From a virus, in the IMG/VR virus record IMGVR_UViG_3300032223_003164, positions 1 through 42,783 of that record: DNA of 42,783 nt; one strand, given 5' to 3'. Under the pieces are notes generated by a model, which saw only the letters and a program-made list of their open reading frames with translations, ran no database searches and had not been told where the DNA came from. Below, one piece after another: positions 15,567-24,386 of this stretch (positions within the stretch are counted from its first letter, which is position 1; each line of letters opens with the position of its first letter). A program made the position numbers and the translations under genes.

Positions 15567-18305
15567 ATGTGGTACTCAAGAATTATCGAATCTGCAACTG
15601 CCTGGGATGTCCTTTCAACTAAAGAAGTTGTTTGGAGTGGCTCTTTTTCTAGAACATTTAAAGATTTTTCATTTTATAGCTCAACTCAGATGCCTACTAT
15701 GACTGCTATGTTAAAGTTCTTAGCTGAAATAGAAAAAGGCAAAAATAACGATTCTATACTTGATAAATATTTTGAAAAAGCTAAAGATGATCATGTTGTA
15801 ATGGCTGACATAATTAATTTTGCTAATGGATTATCAAAATTTATTGATACTGAAATGAAAAAGCAAGGAAGTTCTGCCAACACAGATATGATGAAAGTTC
15901 TTGATTTTTTGGGGAAATTAAATAGTTTCGCAAAATCTCAAGGTCAAAAAGGCAACAAATTAGGAAACGAAATTCCTGATGCTGAAAAAGCAAAATCTTA
16001 TGTCAATTCTACTTTAGGCATAGGATTTACGACACTTAATTTATTAGTTAGAAAAGGCACCGAAATAAGTGATTCTCTAGCCCTTTTTATGATGCGTGGT
16101 GATGACAAAGCATTATTGGGAATACCTGATTCTGAACAAAGAGATATGTTGATAGATCAATTAAAACAACAGAAACCTGAATTAGAAAAGTTTGAAAGCT
16201 ACGAAGCTGCTATAGAAACAATTTGGAGTGGTGAAATAAAGAATTATCTGCCCCTATTGAAAAGTTTTCTTTTTTCAGGAATTGATCCACCTCAAATTTT
16301 ACATATGATCATTCAGATATTAAATCAATCTGATATAGAACAAAAAGATGTTGTTAACATGGTTATGGGCTTACCTACAGAGTCTTTAATTGACACACTT
16401 ACTAATTTAGAACAATATTCCCAGTATGATGAATTCACATCTCCTTTGGCTAAAAGATTATATAACGTAATTGGTGAATATGAACTTAACTCAAATCCTC
16501 TACTTGTTGGAAAACTTAAGAGAAGCAAAACATTTACTGATTATGTAGATTCATTAGGTGATAATTGTCAACCTATGTACATCATAAAAGGAATTGCAAA
16601 ACCTGAAGTGATTATCAGGTATTTGGAAAAAAACCCAGAAGATTTTGAAAAATTTGATATCAATCTTTTAAATAGTTTGGGAGATGAGATTAAAAAACAA
16701 ATTATTGCTCGTGGAACTGCAGCAAAAGCAAGAATTCAATCTGATGGCTTAGCTTTGTTAGAAAAAGCTGCTCAAAAAGGTGTAATTTCAATCACCAAAG
16801 CATCAGATACTTCTTACAATTTTGCATATGGAAAAGGTCCCAAAAATCAACCAATTCAAGAAGGTTTGTCTGAAAGTGAATTGAGACAAAAAAACAAATC
16901 TGACGAAATTTTTGGAAAAGTTTATCAATCTTATGAAGATCGTATGAAGCAAGAAGCTCCTTTTGCTGGTGTCAGTGAAGAAGATATTGAAACATATGCC
17001 AATCAGATGGTCATCATAGAATTTAGTACTTACAGCTTAAAAAGTTTTTTAGCAGAAAACAATGCCCCAAAAATGAAAATTGGTCCTGTAGATTTGCTTG
17101 ATGAAAAATGGGGCGGATTATTTGTCCCAAGGTTTCCAACAAAAGATAGAGGCCCAGTACCGGCAATTTTGATTAAAACTGATATATGGAATCAACTTGC
17201 TTATCATCAAGCATTAGCAGAAAATATCGGTATGAATGATCAAAATTATGTTGAAGCTACTAGAAGACACGAAGTTGCTCACGCATTACAATATTTACAA
17301 TCTGGTGATATCACAATGCAAGATTCTATTGCATTAAATCCTGAACTAACACCAGAAGAAGCATATATTTCAAATCCATCAGAGCTATATGCAAGAATTC
17401 ACGGAGACATTCCTTATCTTTCTAAAATATTTGATGCTCATATTGGCAACTTAATGTCTGATAGAAAAATCTATGAAGCTGCGAAAGAACAATGGATTTT
17501 AGATATTCAAGATGAAATGGTTCACTTAATGTCAGGTGGAACTAATGCTACAAGATTGCTTGCAGATATGGAAGCTGGAAGATTTGGAACTTTCACTACT
17601 GATTCTGGTCAAACCATAAAATTATCAGACCCACTTGAAGCAATTAATAAAAAATTACAGCGCCAAAGAAACAAACTTGAGATGATTTTTCACGAAACAT
17701 TTCAAATTCAAGGCAGGAGAGATTTCAGAAGAGGCTTGATTAGTAAGAAAAATCAATTAGCCCAACAAATACAATCTACCCCTATTTATTCCCCAGAAAG
17801 AACACATCTTGAACAAGAACTAAAAGATGTAGAAACTCAATTGGTAGAATCTGGAAGAATGTTAATATTTGATGTCAAGGATGTATCTGAAGCTGTAGTT
17901 GAAGGCTATATGTCTGATTATTATTCAAAGATTGCAGAAGCTGTAGCCAATGGATTACTCACTACAGATATTGTTAATCCAGAAGGCGAAGATAGAAGAA
18001 AAGAAAACGAGCAATTAAGAGAACAAGCTAAAAAGACACAAGATCCTCCAACAGCTCAAGATATTAGACAACATTCTAGATTTCAAATTCAACAAACAGA
18101 ACCAATTCCAAGTGGTAGAAAAATTGATGTTGTTATTCCTAGATATAAAGGTCCAGGAAGACCACCAGGCAATTTCCCAGGATTTGATGATGCTGAACAA
18201 GATGAACAACAAGTTGATCTTTCAATTGAGAACGATGAAGACAAGACCGCAAGTGTATTCAATCATCGAGTATCAATCAAACAAAAAATCTTCTCCAAGA
18301 ATTAA
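15567..18305 (+). CDS. Large zincin-like metalloprotease-domain protein with MWY tag
   Basis: 912 residues. The recognisable part is a zincin active site: H568-E569-V-A-H572 in RRHEVAHAL, with a likely third ligand Glu606 in NPSELYARIHGD, the spacing of gluzincins. Residues 1-500 are helical and unrecognised. After the active site come helical/coiled parts (about 690-790) and a Pro/Gln/Asp-rich tail (about 815-912). It opens with MWYSRII, like three other genes here. Its size, its tag and its isolation on the plus strand suggest a virion-associated or injected protein, perhaps a protease acting in the host or during assembly (inference). Its 3' end overlaps the convergent sigma gene by 33 nt. 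Confidence 0.75.
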   Translation: MWYSRIIESATAWDVLSTKEVVWSGSFSRTFKDFSFYSSTQMPTMTAMLKFLAEIEKGKNNDSILDKYFEKAKDDHVVMADIINFANGLSKFIDTEMKKQGSSANTDMMKVLDFLGKLNSFAKSQGQKGNKLGNEIPDAEKAKSYVNSTLGIGFTTLNLLVRKGTEISDSLALFMMRGDDKALLGIPDSEQRDMLIDQLKQQKPELEKFESYEAAIETIWSGEIKNYLPLLKSFLFSGIDPPQILHMIIQILNQSDIEQKDVVNMVMGLPTESLIDTLTNLEQYSQYDEFTSPLAKRLYNVIGEYELNSNPLLVGKLKRSKTFTDYVDSLGDNCQPMYIIKGIAKPEVIIRYLEKNPEDFEKFDINLLNSLGDEIKKQIIARGTAAKARIQSDGLALLEKAAQKGVISITKASDTSYNFAYGKGPKNQPIQEGLSESELRQKNKSDEIFGKVYQSYEDRMKQEAPFAGVSEEDIETYANQMVIIEFSTYSLKSFLAENNAPKMKIGPVDLLDEKWGGLFVPRFPTKDRGPVPAILIKTDIWNQLAYHQALAENIGMNDQNYVEATRRHEVAHALQYLQSGDITMQDSIALNPELTPEEAYISNPSELYARIHGDIPYLSKIFDAHIGNLMSDRKIYEAAKEQWILDIQDEMVHLMSGGTNATRLLADMEAGRFGTFTTDSGQTIKLSDPLEAINKKLQRQRNKLEMIFHETFQIQGRRDFRRGLISKKNQLAQQIQSTPIYSPERTHLEQELKDVETQLVESGRMLIFDVKDVSEAVVEGYMSDYYSKIAEAVANGLLTTDIVNPEGEDRRKENEQLREQAKKTQDPPTAQDIRQHSRFQIQQTEPIPSGRKIDVVIPRYKGPGRPPGNFPGFDDAEQDEQQVDLSIENDEDKTASVFNHRVSIKQKIFSKN

Positions 18306-18839
18306 TTTCATTTGTTCAAGGGCTTTTGATAATCTTTTTGAAAAAGCCCCTTGAGTAATTCCTAAAGTTTCTGCACATTCTTTTTGATCTAATCCATCAA
18401 AGAAATAAACTTGGATTACTTCTCTGCTTTTTTCATTCAATTGATCCATGGCTTGATGGATACAAATAACATTGTCAATCTTGTTGAATGGATCATCAAA
18501 CTCTTCAGGAAAATAATCATCATCTGAAATTTCTTCTTTTGGAAAATATTTATCAGTGGTGTATCTAAATAAATTTATATCAACTCTTGTGGATAGAAAA
18601 TAAGAAAAATAAGATAATTTTGGGTCGTATTGTTCTATTAATTTTTTAAGAACAAAAATACAGTCGCTTAAGATATCTTCTCTATGTGATGACAGTCGAG
18701 ATTCTTTTTGAATAATTCTTTTAACAGATGAAATGAAAAGGGGTTTATAAAATTCATATAAATCAAAAAGCGCAGTATCATCTCCAGCTTTGTATTTATA
18801 TAAAAGCTTATTTATTTCATCATAATTATTCTCGGCCAT
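18273..18839 (-). CDS. Sigma-70 family RNA polymerase sigma factor (ECF-like)
   Basis: Redirects RNA polymerase to phage promoters. The 188 residues contain a region-2-like segment (about 8-95: RREDIL-type SHREDILSDCIFVLKKL and the FSYFLSTRVDINLFR helix). Region 4 is clear (127-178), with a helix-turn-helix at LDQKECAETLGITQGAFSKRLSKAL. Regions 1 and 3 are absent, as in ECF-type factors. It is the last gene of the run purA-like, dnaN, holA. A TATAAT sits 6 nt before its ATG, so it may also be expressed on its own. The stop (TGA) lies inside the antisense of the zincin gene. Confidence 0.85.
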   Translation of the reverse strand: MAENNYDEINKLLYKYKAGDDTALFDLYEFYKPLFISSVKRIIQKESRLSSHREDILSDCIFVLKKLIEQYDPKLSYFSYFLSTRVDINLFRYTTDKYFPKEEISDDDYFPEEFDDPFNKIDNVICIHQAMDQLNEKSREVIQVYFFDGLDQKECAETLGITQGAFSKRLSKALEQMKLILGEDFLFD

Positions 18840-18845
18840 ATAAAA

Positions 18846-18851
18846 ATTATA
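18846..18851 (-). promoter_or_regulatory. Candidate -10 (TATAAT) 6 nt before sigma gene ATG
   Basis: TATAAT on the minus strand overlaps the stop codon of holA and lies 6 nt before the sigma ATG. There is no Shine-Dalgarno. A weak CTGATT sits 16 nt upstream as a possible -35. Confidence 0.35.
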
Positions 18852-19848
18852 CAGTTGCCAGTTTTGAAATCAGTATAGGAACTGAATGATTCACAGAACC
18901 ATTTGTACGTAAATCAATTATAGAATCAACCACCATTGTAATCATTTTAGAAAATTGGGCTGGACTATATAAATTCTCTTTACTTAATTGGATACGAATT
19001 CTTATTGGATTTTGAGTTTTAATAGTATATGTAGTCTCTTTGTATTCATCATCTAAATACTTGCCTAAAAGATCCCGTAATTCAACTATTTCTTGCACTT
19101 CTGTCAATGGATGATATGTCTTGCTAGTCTCTGAAATGACAAGCATAAAGTTTAATTGACTTAACAGAACTAATAAAAATCCTTGCTCACCCATAGAATC
19201 AATAAGAAGATCTATCTTTGTCAAACAATAATCAAGATCTTTATTCATCAGTTTGTCGATAAATTCGAATATGTCGCATTCTTCATTAAAAGAAGCATTA
19301 GATATATCACGCAAAAAGATTTTATCTGTGTATGATATGATCTTTTCTAATTCTTTAAATAGGATATCAATGTCGTAGCATAAGATTTCTTTTTTGCTAC
19401 CAGATTGTTTTGATTTGATGCGTAAAATAGGACAGATCTCAACAAGATGATTCAAAGTCTCGCCATTTATATTCGCATTATTTTTCATAACAAAATTATT
19501 GATATGACGCTTTAAAGAATTGGAATCACCAGCCAAAGGATAACTACAATCAAAAATCAAATTATTCTTTTTAGCTTTAGCAATAAGAGACAATCTGCCA
19601 TCAAAACTATCATCCTCATACAAGGCGATATGTTTAATTCCTAGTTTTTCACTCTTTTCTTGAATCAGCTTTATGTCTTCATTAGAAATATTTGTATGAA
19701 TATAAATGTTATTATTATCAAAGAATTTAGAATAACCATTGATAATCTTTTCAACATTATTGTCGATACAAAGAATAAGACCAGGGAATTCTTCCTTGAT
19801 CTTGTTCAATGCTAATGTTGTTGATCCGTAATAAATTCTTGGAAACAT
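18847..19848 (-). CDS. holA: DNA polymerase III delta subunit-like clamp-loader protein
   Basis: Delta opens the sliding clamp within the clamp loader. The 333 residues follow the delta layout: a divergent N-terminal RecA-like domain without a Walker A motif (delta is not an ATPase), a lid-type helical part (SLKRHINNFV...NGETLNHLVEICP, 111-140; DILFKELEKIISYTD, 161-175), and a collar helix bundle beginning IFEFIDKLMNKDLD (193-206). Sequence identity to known delta is low, so the call rests on these features and on its place 1 nt after the clamp gene dnaN. No separate delta-prime gene is seen in the window. Confidence 0.65.
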   Translation of the reverse strand: MFPRIYYGSTTLALNKIKEEFPGLILCIDNNVEKIINGYSKFFDNNNIYIHTNISNEDIKLIQEKSEKLGIKHIALYEDDSFDGRLSLIAKAKKNNLIFDCSYPLAGDSNSLKRHINNFVMKNNANINGETLNHLVEICPILRIKSKQSGSKKEILCYDIDILFKELEKIISYTDKIFLRDISNASFNEECDIFEFIDKLMNKDLDYCLTKIDLLIDSMGEQGFLLVLLSQLNFMLVISETSKTYHPLTEVQEIVELRDLLGKYLDDEYKETTYTIKTQNPIRIRIQLSKENLYSPAQFSKMITMVVDSIIDLRTNGSVNHSVPILISKLATV

Positions 19849-19849
19849 A

Positions 19850-20947
19850 TTAATCCATAGGGAACAGTAAATGCTTAAAGTTTTCAGCTTCTAACATCAA
19901 TAAAATAAAATCGTTATGCCTGATAAAGTTTAGCTTTATTTTTCTATTGTCAAGCAAATCCAAAGCTCTGATCAAATGAGCAGATACATATGACACTGAA
20001 AATAGTTCATAATTTTCTATGTCAATCGAATCTACTACTGCATTTTTTTCATTGCTATTTCCTGAAATGACAAGCTTATTGATATCTAGATTCAAGCTTA
20101 TCATATGGGAATTTGCAATGCTAGAAACAAACTTTACTGACTTGACTAATGCATCTTTTTCTAACTCAAGAGACAAGAAGAAACTATCACTGAAGAATTG
20201 ATTGAAGTTTGAGAATATTTTTTCAAAAGTATTCTTCTCAAGGTTGCAAAACAATTCTCCATCATTCCAAGTGAGATAAAGCTTACTATTATGTAATGAA
20301 AATACTACTCCTGATATTTTTTCAACATAATATAAAACAATATCAGAAATGTTCTTTGAAATTAAATAAGATGGTTGTAATTCATACTTCTTGCCAAATA
20401 CACTAATCCTATGTTTGTCTGATGATTGAGTATTAATTTTTCCATCTTCAATAAACCAAAGAATAGAAGTGTAAGGATGTTCGTCAAAATCAGGAGCACA
20501 AGAAAACGAAGTCATCTTAATACTGTGGACAAAATCATCAACAGTTATATCTAGTGGATCTAAATTGCTAGAAAAATCTACTGTGAAATTATCTACAGGA
20601 GCAGTAGCCAAAGACACTCTGGTTTTTTTATTACCAAAGATGAGCAAATTATCTTCCACATTATAAATAAATTGAATCTCTTCTGTTGGAAAATTATTTA
20701 CAGCATTATAGAAAGAAGAAATGTCTAATCCAAAAGTGCCATCTTCAGTGGGTTCAACATTCTTAAGTAAAAATTTAGAGCAGCAAAAATTGTTCTCTGA
20801 TTGCACATATAGTTTGCCATCAGATGAATGAAAAATAAGACTACTCGATGATGTTTTGTTTTCACGCATCGACAGTTTAGATTTCTCAATTTTATTAAGT
20901 AAGGCAAAACATACGAGATGTTCTGCCTTATTCAACTTAAATTTCAA
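19850..20947 (-). CDS. dnaN: DNA polymerase III beta sliding clamp
   Basis: Ring-shaped processivity clamp for the phage DnaE polymerase. The 365-residue length is that of bacterial beta clamps. Recognisable features are SSDKHRISVFG (175-185, equivalent to the TDGHRLA loop between domains 1 and 2) and the C-terminal HLLFPMD, matching the typical beta-clamp end that forms the partner-binding pocket. The start overlaps the preceding stop as ATGA at 20944-20947, coupling it to the purA-like gene. holA follows 1 nt later. Confidence 0.85.
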   Translation of the reverse strand: MKFKLNKAEHLVCFALLNKIEKSKLSMRENKTSSSSLIFHSSDGKLYVQSENNFCCSKFLLKNVEPTEDGTFGLDISSFYNAVNNFPTEEIQFIYNVEDNLLIFGNKKTRVSLATAPVDNFTVDFSSNLDPLDITVDDFVHSIKMTSFSCAPDFDEHPYTSILWFIEDGKINTQSSDKHRISVFGKKYELQPSYLISKNISDIVLYYVEKISGVVFSLHNSKLYLTWNDGELFCNLEKNTFEKIFSNFNQFFSDSFFLSLELEKDALVKSVKFVSSIANSHMISLNLDINKLVISGNSNEKNAVVDSIDIENYELFSVSYVSAHLIRALDLLDNRKIKLNFIRHNDFILLMLEAENFKHLLFPMD

Positions 20948-21939
20948 TGTAGTTGTCCCTGAAATTCTACTTTAGTGTTAGGAAGATAGATCTTTATTTC
21001 TTTCAAAATGTTAGAAACAAATGTATCCTCATCAGCACAAGAAATCAACATTCCATTCTCATAATAATTCCAAGCACTAACAACTTGTCGCAGAACATCC
21101 ATTTTGTTAATGATTAGTTTAGTGACACCATTCATTTGACAAGCAATGATTACTTCTTGGATGTTTAGCCAGTCGATTTGTCTTGGTCTTCCTGTTGTGG
21201 CTCCATACTCTTGACCAATTTCTCTGAGTTGCTCAAATCGATCATCATCTTTTTGGTATCCTTTAGCTCCAACATAGGTAGAATAACATTTGATAACCCC
21301 GACAACATCCCGTACTTGCTTAAAATTGAAACCATTATTTAATACTGCTCCTACTCCAGTGTTTGATGAAGTGACATAAGGATAATCACCAAAGTCAACA
21401 TCAAGCCAATATCCTTGAGCTCCTTCAGCTAAAAACTTCTTCGGTTCTGAATGAATTAGATCGTGCATATTGACAAGATAAGGTGCTAATTCAGGTACAT
21501 CTTTGGCACGAATTCCTGTACGGGCCACTTTGTCTCTATAACAAGGACCGTTACCAGTGCGAGTTGTTCCAATAGTTGTATCTTTGGAATCTTCTTCAAT
21601 ATGCTCTTGGGTAATTATATGGGCGTTTTCTGCAATCTTTAGAAGCGATGTGTCAAATCCAAATCCTTCAAGATACTTAAGTTCGTCAAATAATTTTTGC
21701 GTATTGATAACACAGCCATTACCGATGATACTAGGCACACCATGCAGAATGCCGCAAGGAACAAGATGTGTAACAATTTTCTCTCCATTGAGGTAAATTG
21801 TATGACCAGCATTTCCGCCACCATTAAAGCGTAATACATAATCATAATCACTAAACTGAGCCATTTGATTGGCTATTTTTCCCTTGCCTTCATCGCCATA
21901 TTGCATGCCGATAACTACATCAACAATTGAAGTTTCCAT
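20944..21939 (-). CDS. purA: Short adenylosuccinate synthetase-like enzyme (PurA/PurZ family)
   Basis: Family enzymes join aspartate to IMP (PurA) or, in some phages, to dGMP (PurZ, the diaminopurine pathway). Motifs present: GDEGKGK (15-21, keeping Asp16), NAGHT (43-47), IGTTRTGNGP (123-132), AEGAQG (171-176), YVTSSNTGVGA (188-198), TGRPRQ (249-254) and the NKMD base motif (278-281). At 331 residues it is about 100 shorter than cellular PurA and lacks the C-terminal Ser-x-Gly-Pro region. Short length is typical of phage versions. Asp16 speaks for a PurA-type mechanism, since well-studied PurZ enzymes often replace it. Substrate is undecided. It is first in the run with dnaN, holA and sigma, under a good promoter. 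Confidence 0.85.
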   Translation of the reverse strand: METSIVDVVIGMQYGDEGKGKIANQMAQFSDYDYVLRFNGGGNAGHTIYLNGEKIVTHLVPCGILHGVPSIIGNGCVINTQKLFDELKYLEGFGFDTSLLKIAENAHIITQEHIEEDSKDTTIGTTRTGNGPCYRDKVARTGIRAKDVPELAPYLVNMHDLIHSEPKKFLAEGAQGYWLDVDFGDYPYVTSSNTGVGAVLNNGFNFKQVRDVVGVIKCYSTYVGAKGYQKDDDRFEQLREIGQEYGATTGRPRQIDWLNIQEVIIACQMNGVTKLIINKMDVLRQVVSAWNYYENGMLISCADEDTFVSNILKEIKIYLPNTKVEFQGQLH

Positions 21940-21945
21940 GTGCTC

Positions 21946-21974
21946 ATTCTACTTCAATGATGAAATGTTGGCAA
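21946..21974 (-). promoter_or_regulatory. Sigma-70-type promoter for purA-dnaN-holA unit
   Basis: On the minus strand TTGCCA (21969-21974) and TAGAAT (21946-21951) are separated by exactly 17 nt. The -10 ends 6 nt before the ATG, so the message would have no leader. This is the best-formed promoter of the set of -10 elements that abut start codons. Confidence 0.55.
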
Positions 21975-21975
21975 G

Positions 21976-22599
21976 TTATAATTCTATATCTTTTTCTTCA
22001 TCAAAAAATTCTCTATCATCCACACCATTCATTTGAAAATCAATGTGGGCATCAGGGAATTTTTGTCTTATTCTACTAATAGCTTCGTCTTTGCTGTAAT
22101 CTTCTAATGGTAAATTAGTGGTGAAAACAACCTCGTGATGAATTTCTTCTGCATCTTCTTCATCACTATATAATTCTTCTAAACCAGGAATAGACAGTTG
22201 ATCTGTAATTAGTTTACCCTCTTTATCAGATCCTGCTGATAATGCCTTAAATGACAAAGGATCCATAAAGAAAAATTTCCAAACACCATTTTCAGGAAAT
22301 AATAAAATTTGTGGATAAAGCTCAAAATGTTTTCTTGTGCCTTTATGTTTGTCAGCAATTTGTTCGACAGGATCTTTTGATGGATCGAAAACAAATTTAT
22401 CATCACCTAAAACTTCGATAGGATCTTTGCCTTCTTTTCTTGCTCTAGTTAAGGCAAAATCAGAAAATGTTTCAGGATTTTTATATACCTGATCAAAATC
22501 TAAATCAGAAGCGTCAATTGCTATTTTGGTAAATTTATCAGCAAGTTTGAAGCAACCTAAATTGTCCAAAATAGATGCTGTTCGAAGAAAGTTTATCAT
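21976..22599 (-). CDS. Unknown protein with N-terminal LDxxG-AD helical hairpin
   Basis: Function unknown. Residues 7-30 (TASILDNLGCFKLADKFTKIAIDA) repeat the LD-x2-G-x4-AD-x5-IA pattern found in the gene at 10302-10760. The remainder of the 207 residues is acidic mixed alpha/beta with an Asp/Glu-rich tail (DDREFFDEEKDIEL). The start overlaps the stop of the sigma gene as ATGA at 22596-22599, so the two are coupled. A regulatory partner of that sigma factor is one possibility. A virion protein is another, given the shared N-terminal motif. Confidence 0.65.
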   Translation of the reverse strand: MINFLRTASILDNLGCFKLADKFTKIAIDASDLDFDQVYKNPETFSDFALTRARKEGKDPIEVLGDDKFVFDPSKDPVEQIADKHKGTRKHFELYPQILLFPENGVWKFFFMDPLSFKALSAGSDKEGKLITDQLSIPGLEELYSDEEDAEEIHHEVVFTTNLPLEDYSKDEAISRIRQKFPDAHIDFQMNGVDDREFFDEEKDIEL

Positions 22600-23285
22600 A
22601 ACTTACTTTTTGGCACTTTATGAGTTGCATCCTTTTTCTCATCATCTTTGAATTGGACATAAACTTCAGATGCTTTTTTTCTAATTCTTGTAAGTGCATT
22701 ATCAACACATTTTGCTGGAACATTTAAGGTTTGTGAAATTTCTTTATATGATGAATTATGACCATACTCTACAAATATATCTGCTTCTAATGGTGTGAGT
22801 TTATCCATCAACATTTCAGAGTTCAACTCTAGTTCTTCTCTGACAATAAGATCTTCTACCAAATTTACTTCTGGAGATTCATCATAAGGATTTTTCTTAT
22901 CAGGAATGTAGTCTCCTAAAGAATGAAAATTGCCATCATCATTTAAAATAAAAGGAGCATCTAACGAAATAGAATCATTCAACGCTGAATTCTTCATTCT
23001 TTTCGCAGATGCTATGGCTGTGGCAAGATGTCTTTTACAAACTAAATTTACGCAAAAGTTCTTGAATGTTGTGTCTTTGGTGCAATCATAGGAATTTACT
23101 GCTTTAAATACACCTAATCTCAATTCTTGCATTACATCTTCTTTATCTCCGCCGACTATAAAGAAGTGAGGTGCAATTTTCTTGAGATCCGGTTCTACCA
23201 TCTTAAGCAACTTTTTAAAGGCTGCTTCATTTCCTGCTTTTGCTCTATTTACTAATCTTACTATTCTAAAATCTTCGGTTGCCAT
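22596..23285 (-). CDS. Sigma-70 family factor, SigH-like
   Basis: 229 residues from ATG 23285, which has GGGAG at 23291-23295 and a 5-nt spacer. A GTG at 23303 is less likely. Region 2 (about 8-105) resembles SigH-type factors: AKAGNEAAFKKLLKMVEP, GGDKEDVMQELRLGVFKAVNSYD, FCVNLVCKRHLATAI. Region 4 (157-205) has the HTH SYKEISQTLNVPAKCVDNALTRIRKK. The tail is Lys-rich. It follows dnaX after a 39-nt gap and is coupled to the next gene. It would give the phage a second promoter specificity. Confidence 0.85.
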   Translation of the reverse strand: MATEDFRIVRLVNRAKAGNEAAFKKLLKMVEPDLKKIAPHFFIVGGDKEDVMQELRLGVFKAVNSYDCTKDTTFKNFCVNLVCKRHLATAIASAKRMKNSALNDSISLDAPFILNDDGNFHSLGDYIPDKKNPYDESPEVNLVEDLIVREELELNSEMLMDKLTPLEADIFVEYGHNSSYKEISQTLNVPAKCVDNALTRIRKKASEVYVQFKDDEKKDATHKVPKSKL

Positions 23286-23324
23286 CAAAACTCCCGAAGG
23301 CACAATTCATTACAAAACTTCTTT

Positions 23325-24386
23325 TTACGCTTTATCCCTATTTGCGTACCTTTCTATAATTTTGAGAACACCAGTAGTTGCAACAATGTCCTCGGAAACA
23401 GTTTGCCTTATGTCTTTTGAAATGTTATACAATTGTTCTGCGATATCTATAAGCAACAAAGTATCAACAGACTTGGCTATATTTTCTATATCTTCATCTC
23501 TTTCAACCTTTTTTGTTTTAATAACAACATATCTGAAGGCTGTAATGAAAATATTTGAAGTTTCTGCTAATAAATTACCTAAATTTCTTCCCTCTGCGTT
23601 GGCTGATTGAATTAATCTAAACGCATTAGCAAAATCTTCATTAATAATTGTATATGAAAGATCAATTGCAAGCTGTTTTGGCGATCTATCAAGCAATTCT
23701 CTGATGTTTTCTTCAGATATATCCTTGTATGAAGCTTGCTCAAGAATAGATAAAGCAGTTCTAGCACTACCTTCAGCATCAGTAGCAATAAGCTCTAATG
23801 CCTCATCTTCATATGTAAGATTTTCTTTTTCGCAAACATCAGCAAGCAGTTCAACTAAATTTTGTTTAGTTAGCTTCTTCATCATAAATGTCTGGCAACG
23901 AGTATGGATAGCACGAAGAATTTTATGAGGATCTGTAGTGCAAAAGAAAAACTTTACATATGCTGGTGGTTCTTCTGTGAGCTTAATAAGAGATGTTTGC
24001 GCTTGAGTGGTAAGCATTTGGGCTTCATCAAGAATGAAAATCTTGTATTTGCCTAATGTTGGAGCAAGACGAGACAATTGAACAACATTTTCTCGAATAT
24101 GATCAACACCATTGTTTACAGCACAATTAATTTCATAAACATCTGGATGCTCATCATTCAAGACCATATCTTTCAAGTCTTCTTGTTCATCATTACAAAG
24201 AAGATGAGCAGAAGCAACACGAGCAAGAGTTGTCTTACCAGTGCCAGGAGGTCCAGCAAAAATATAGGCATGAGTAGTCCTATTATTCTTAATTTGAATT
24301 TCAAGAATTTCTGCTGATTTACTGCCCTTGATATCTTTGAATGTTTTAGGGCGATATTTATTGTAATAGCTTTGACTAATCATCAT
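23325..24386 (-). CDS. dnaX: DNA polymerase III gamma/tau clamp-loader ATPase
   Basis: ATPase of the clamp loader. From ATG 24386 (MMISQSYYNKYRP) it is 353 residues, and the NKYRPKTF opening is typical of DnaX. Motifs: GPPGTGKT (45-52, Walker A), ILDEAQML (118-125, Walker B with DEAQ), FFFCTTDPHKIL (147-158, sensor 1). The four-cysteine zinc module usual in bacterial gamma/tau is missing, and so is the long tau C-terminus, so this is a gamma-length protein. The first codons overlap the end of the preceding gene by 11 nt. A longer start at 24425 would precede the normal N-terminus by 13 residues. Confidence 0.9.
   Translation of the reverse strand: MMISQSYYNKYRPKTFKDIKGSKSAEILEIQIKNNRTTHAYIFAGPPGTGKTTLARVASAHLLCNDEQEDLKDMVLNDEHPDVYEINCAVNNGVDHIRENVVQLSRLAPTLGKYKIFILDEAQMLTTQAQTSLIKLTEEPPAYVKFFFCTTDPHKILRAIHTRCQTFMMKKLTKQNLVELLADVCEKENLTYEDEALELIATDAEGSARTALSILEQASYKDISEENIRELLDRSPKQLAIDLSYTIINEDFANAFRLIQSANAEGRNLGNLLAETSNIFITAFRYVVIKTKKVERDEDIENIAKSVDTLLLIDIAEQLYNISKDIRQTVSEDIVATTGVLKIIERYANRDKA

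Noticed and set aside
20944-21939. Firm claim of a diaminopurine (Z) genome
   Set aside because: The enzyme keeps the PurA-type catalytic Asp and no DatZ, MazZ or DpoZ gene is visible, so only the question is raised.
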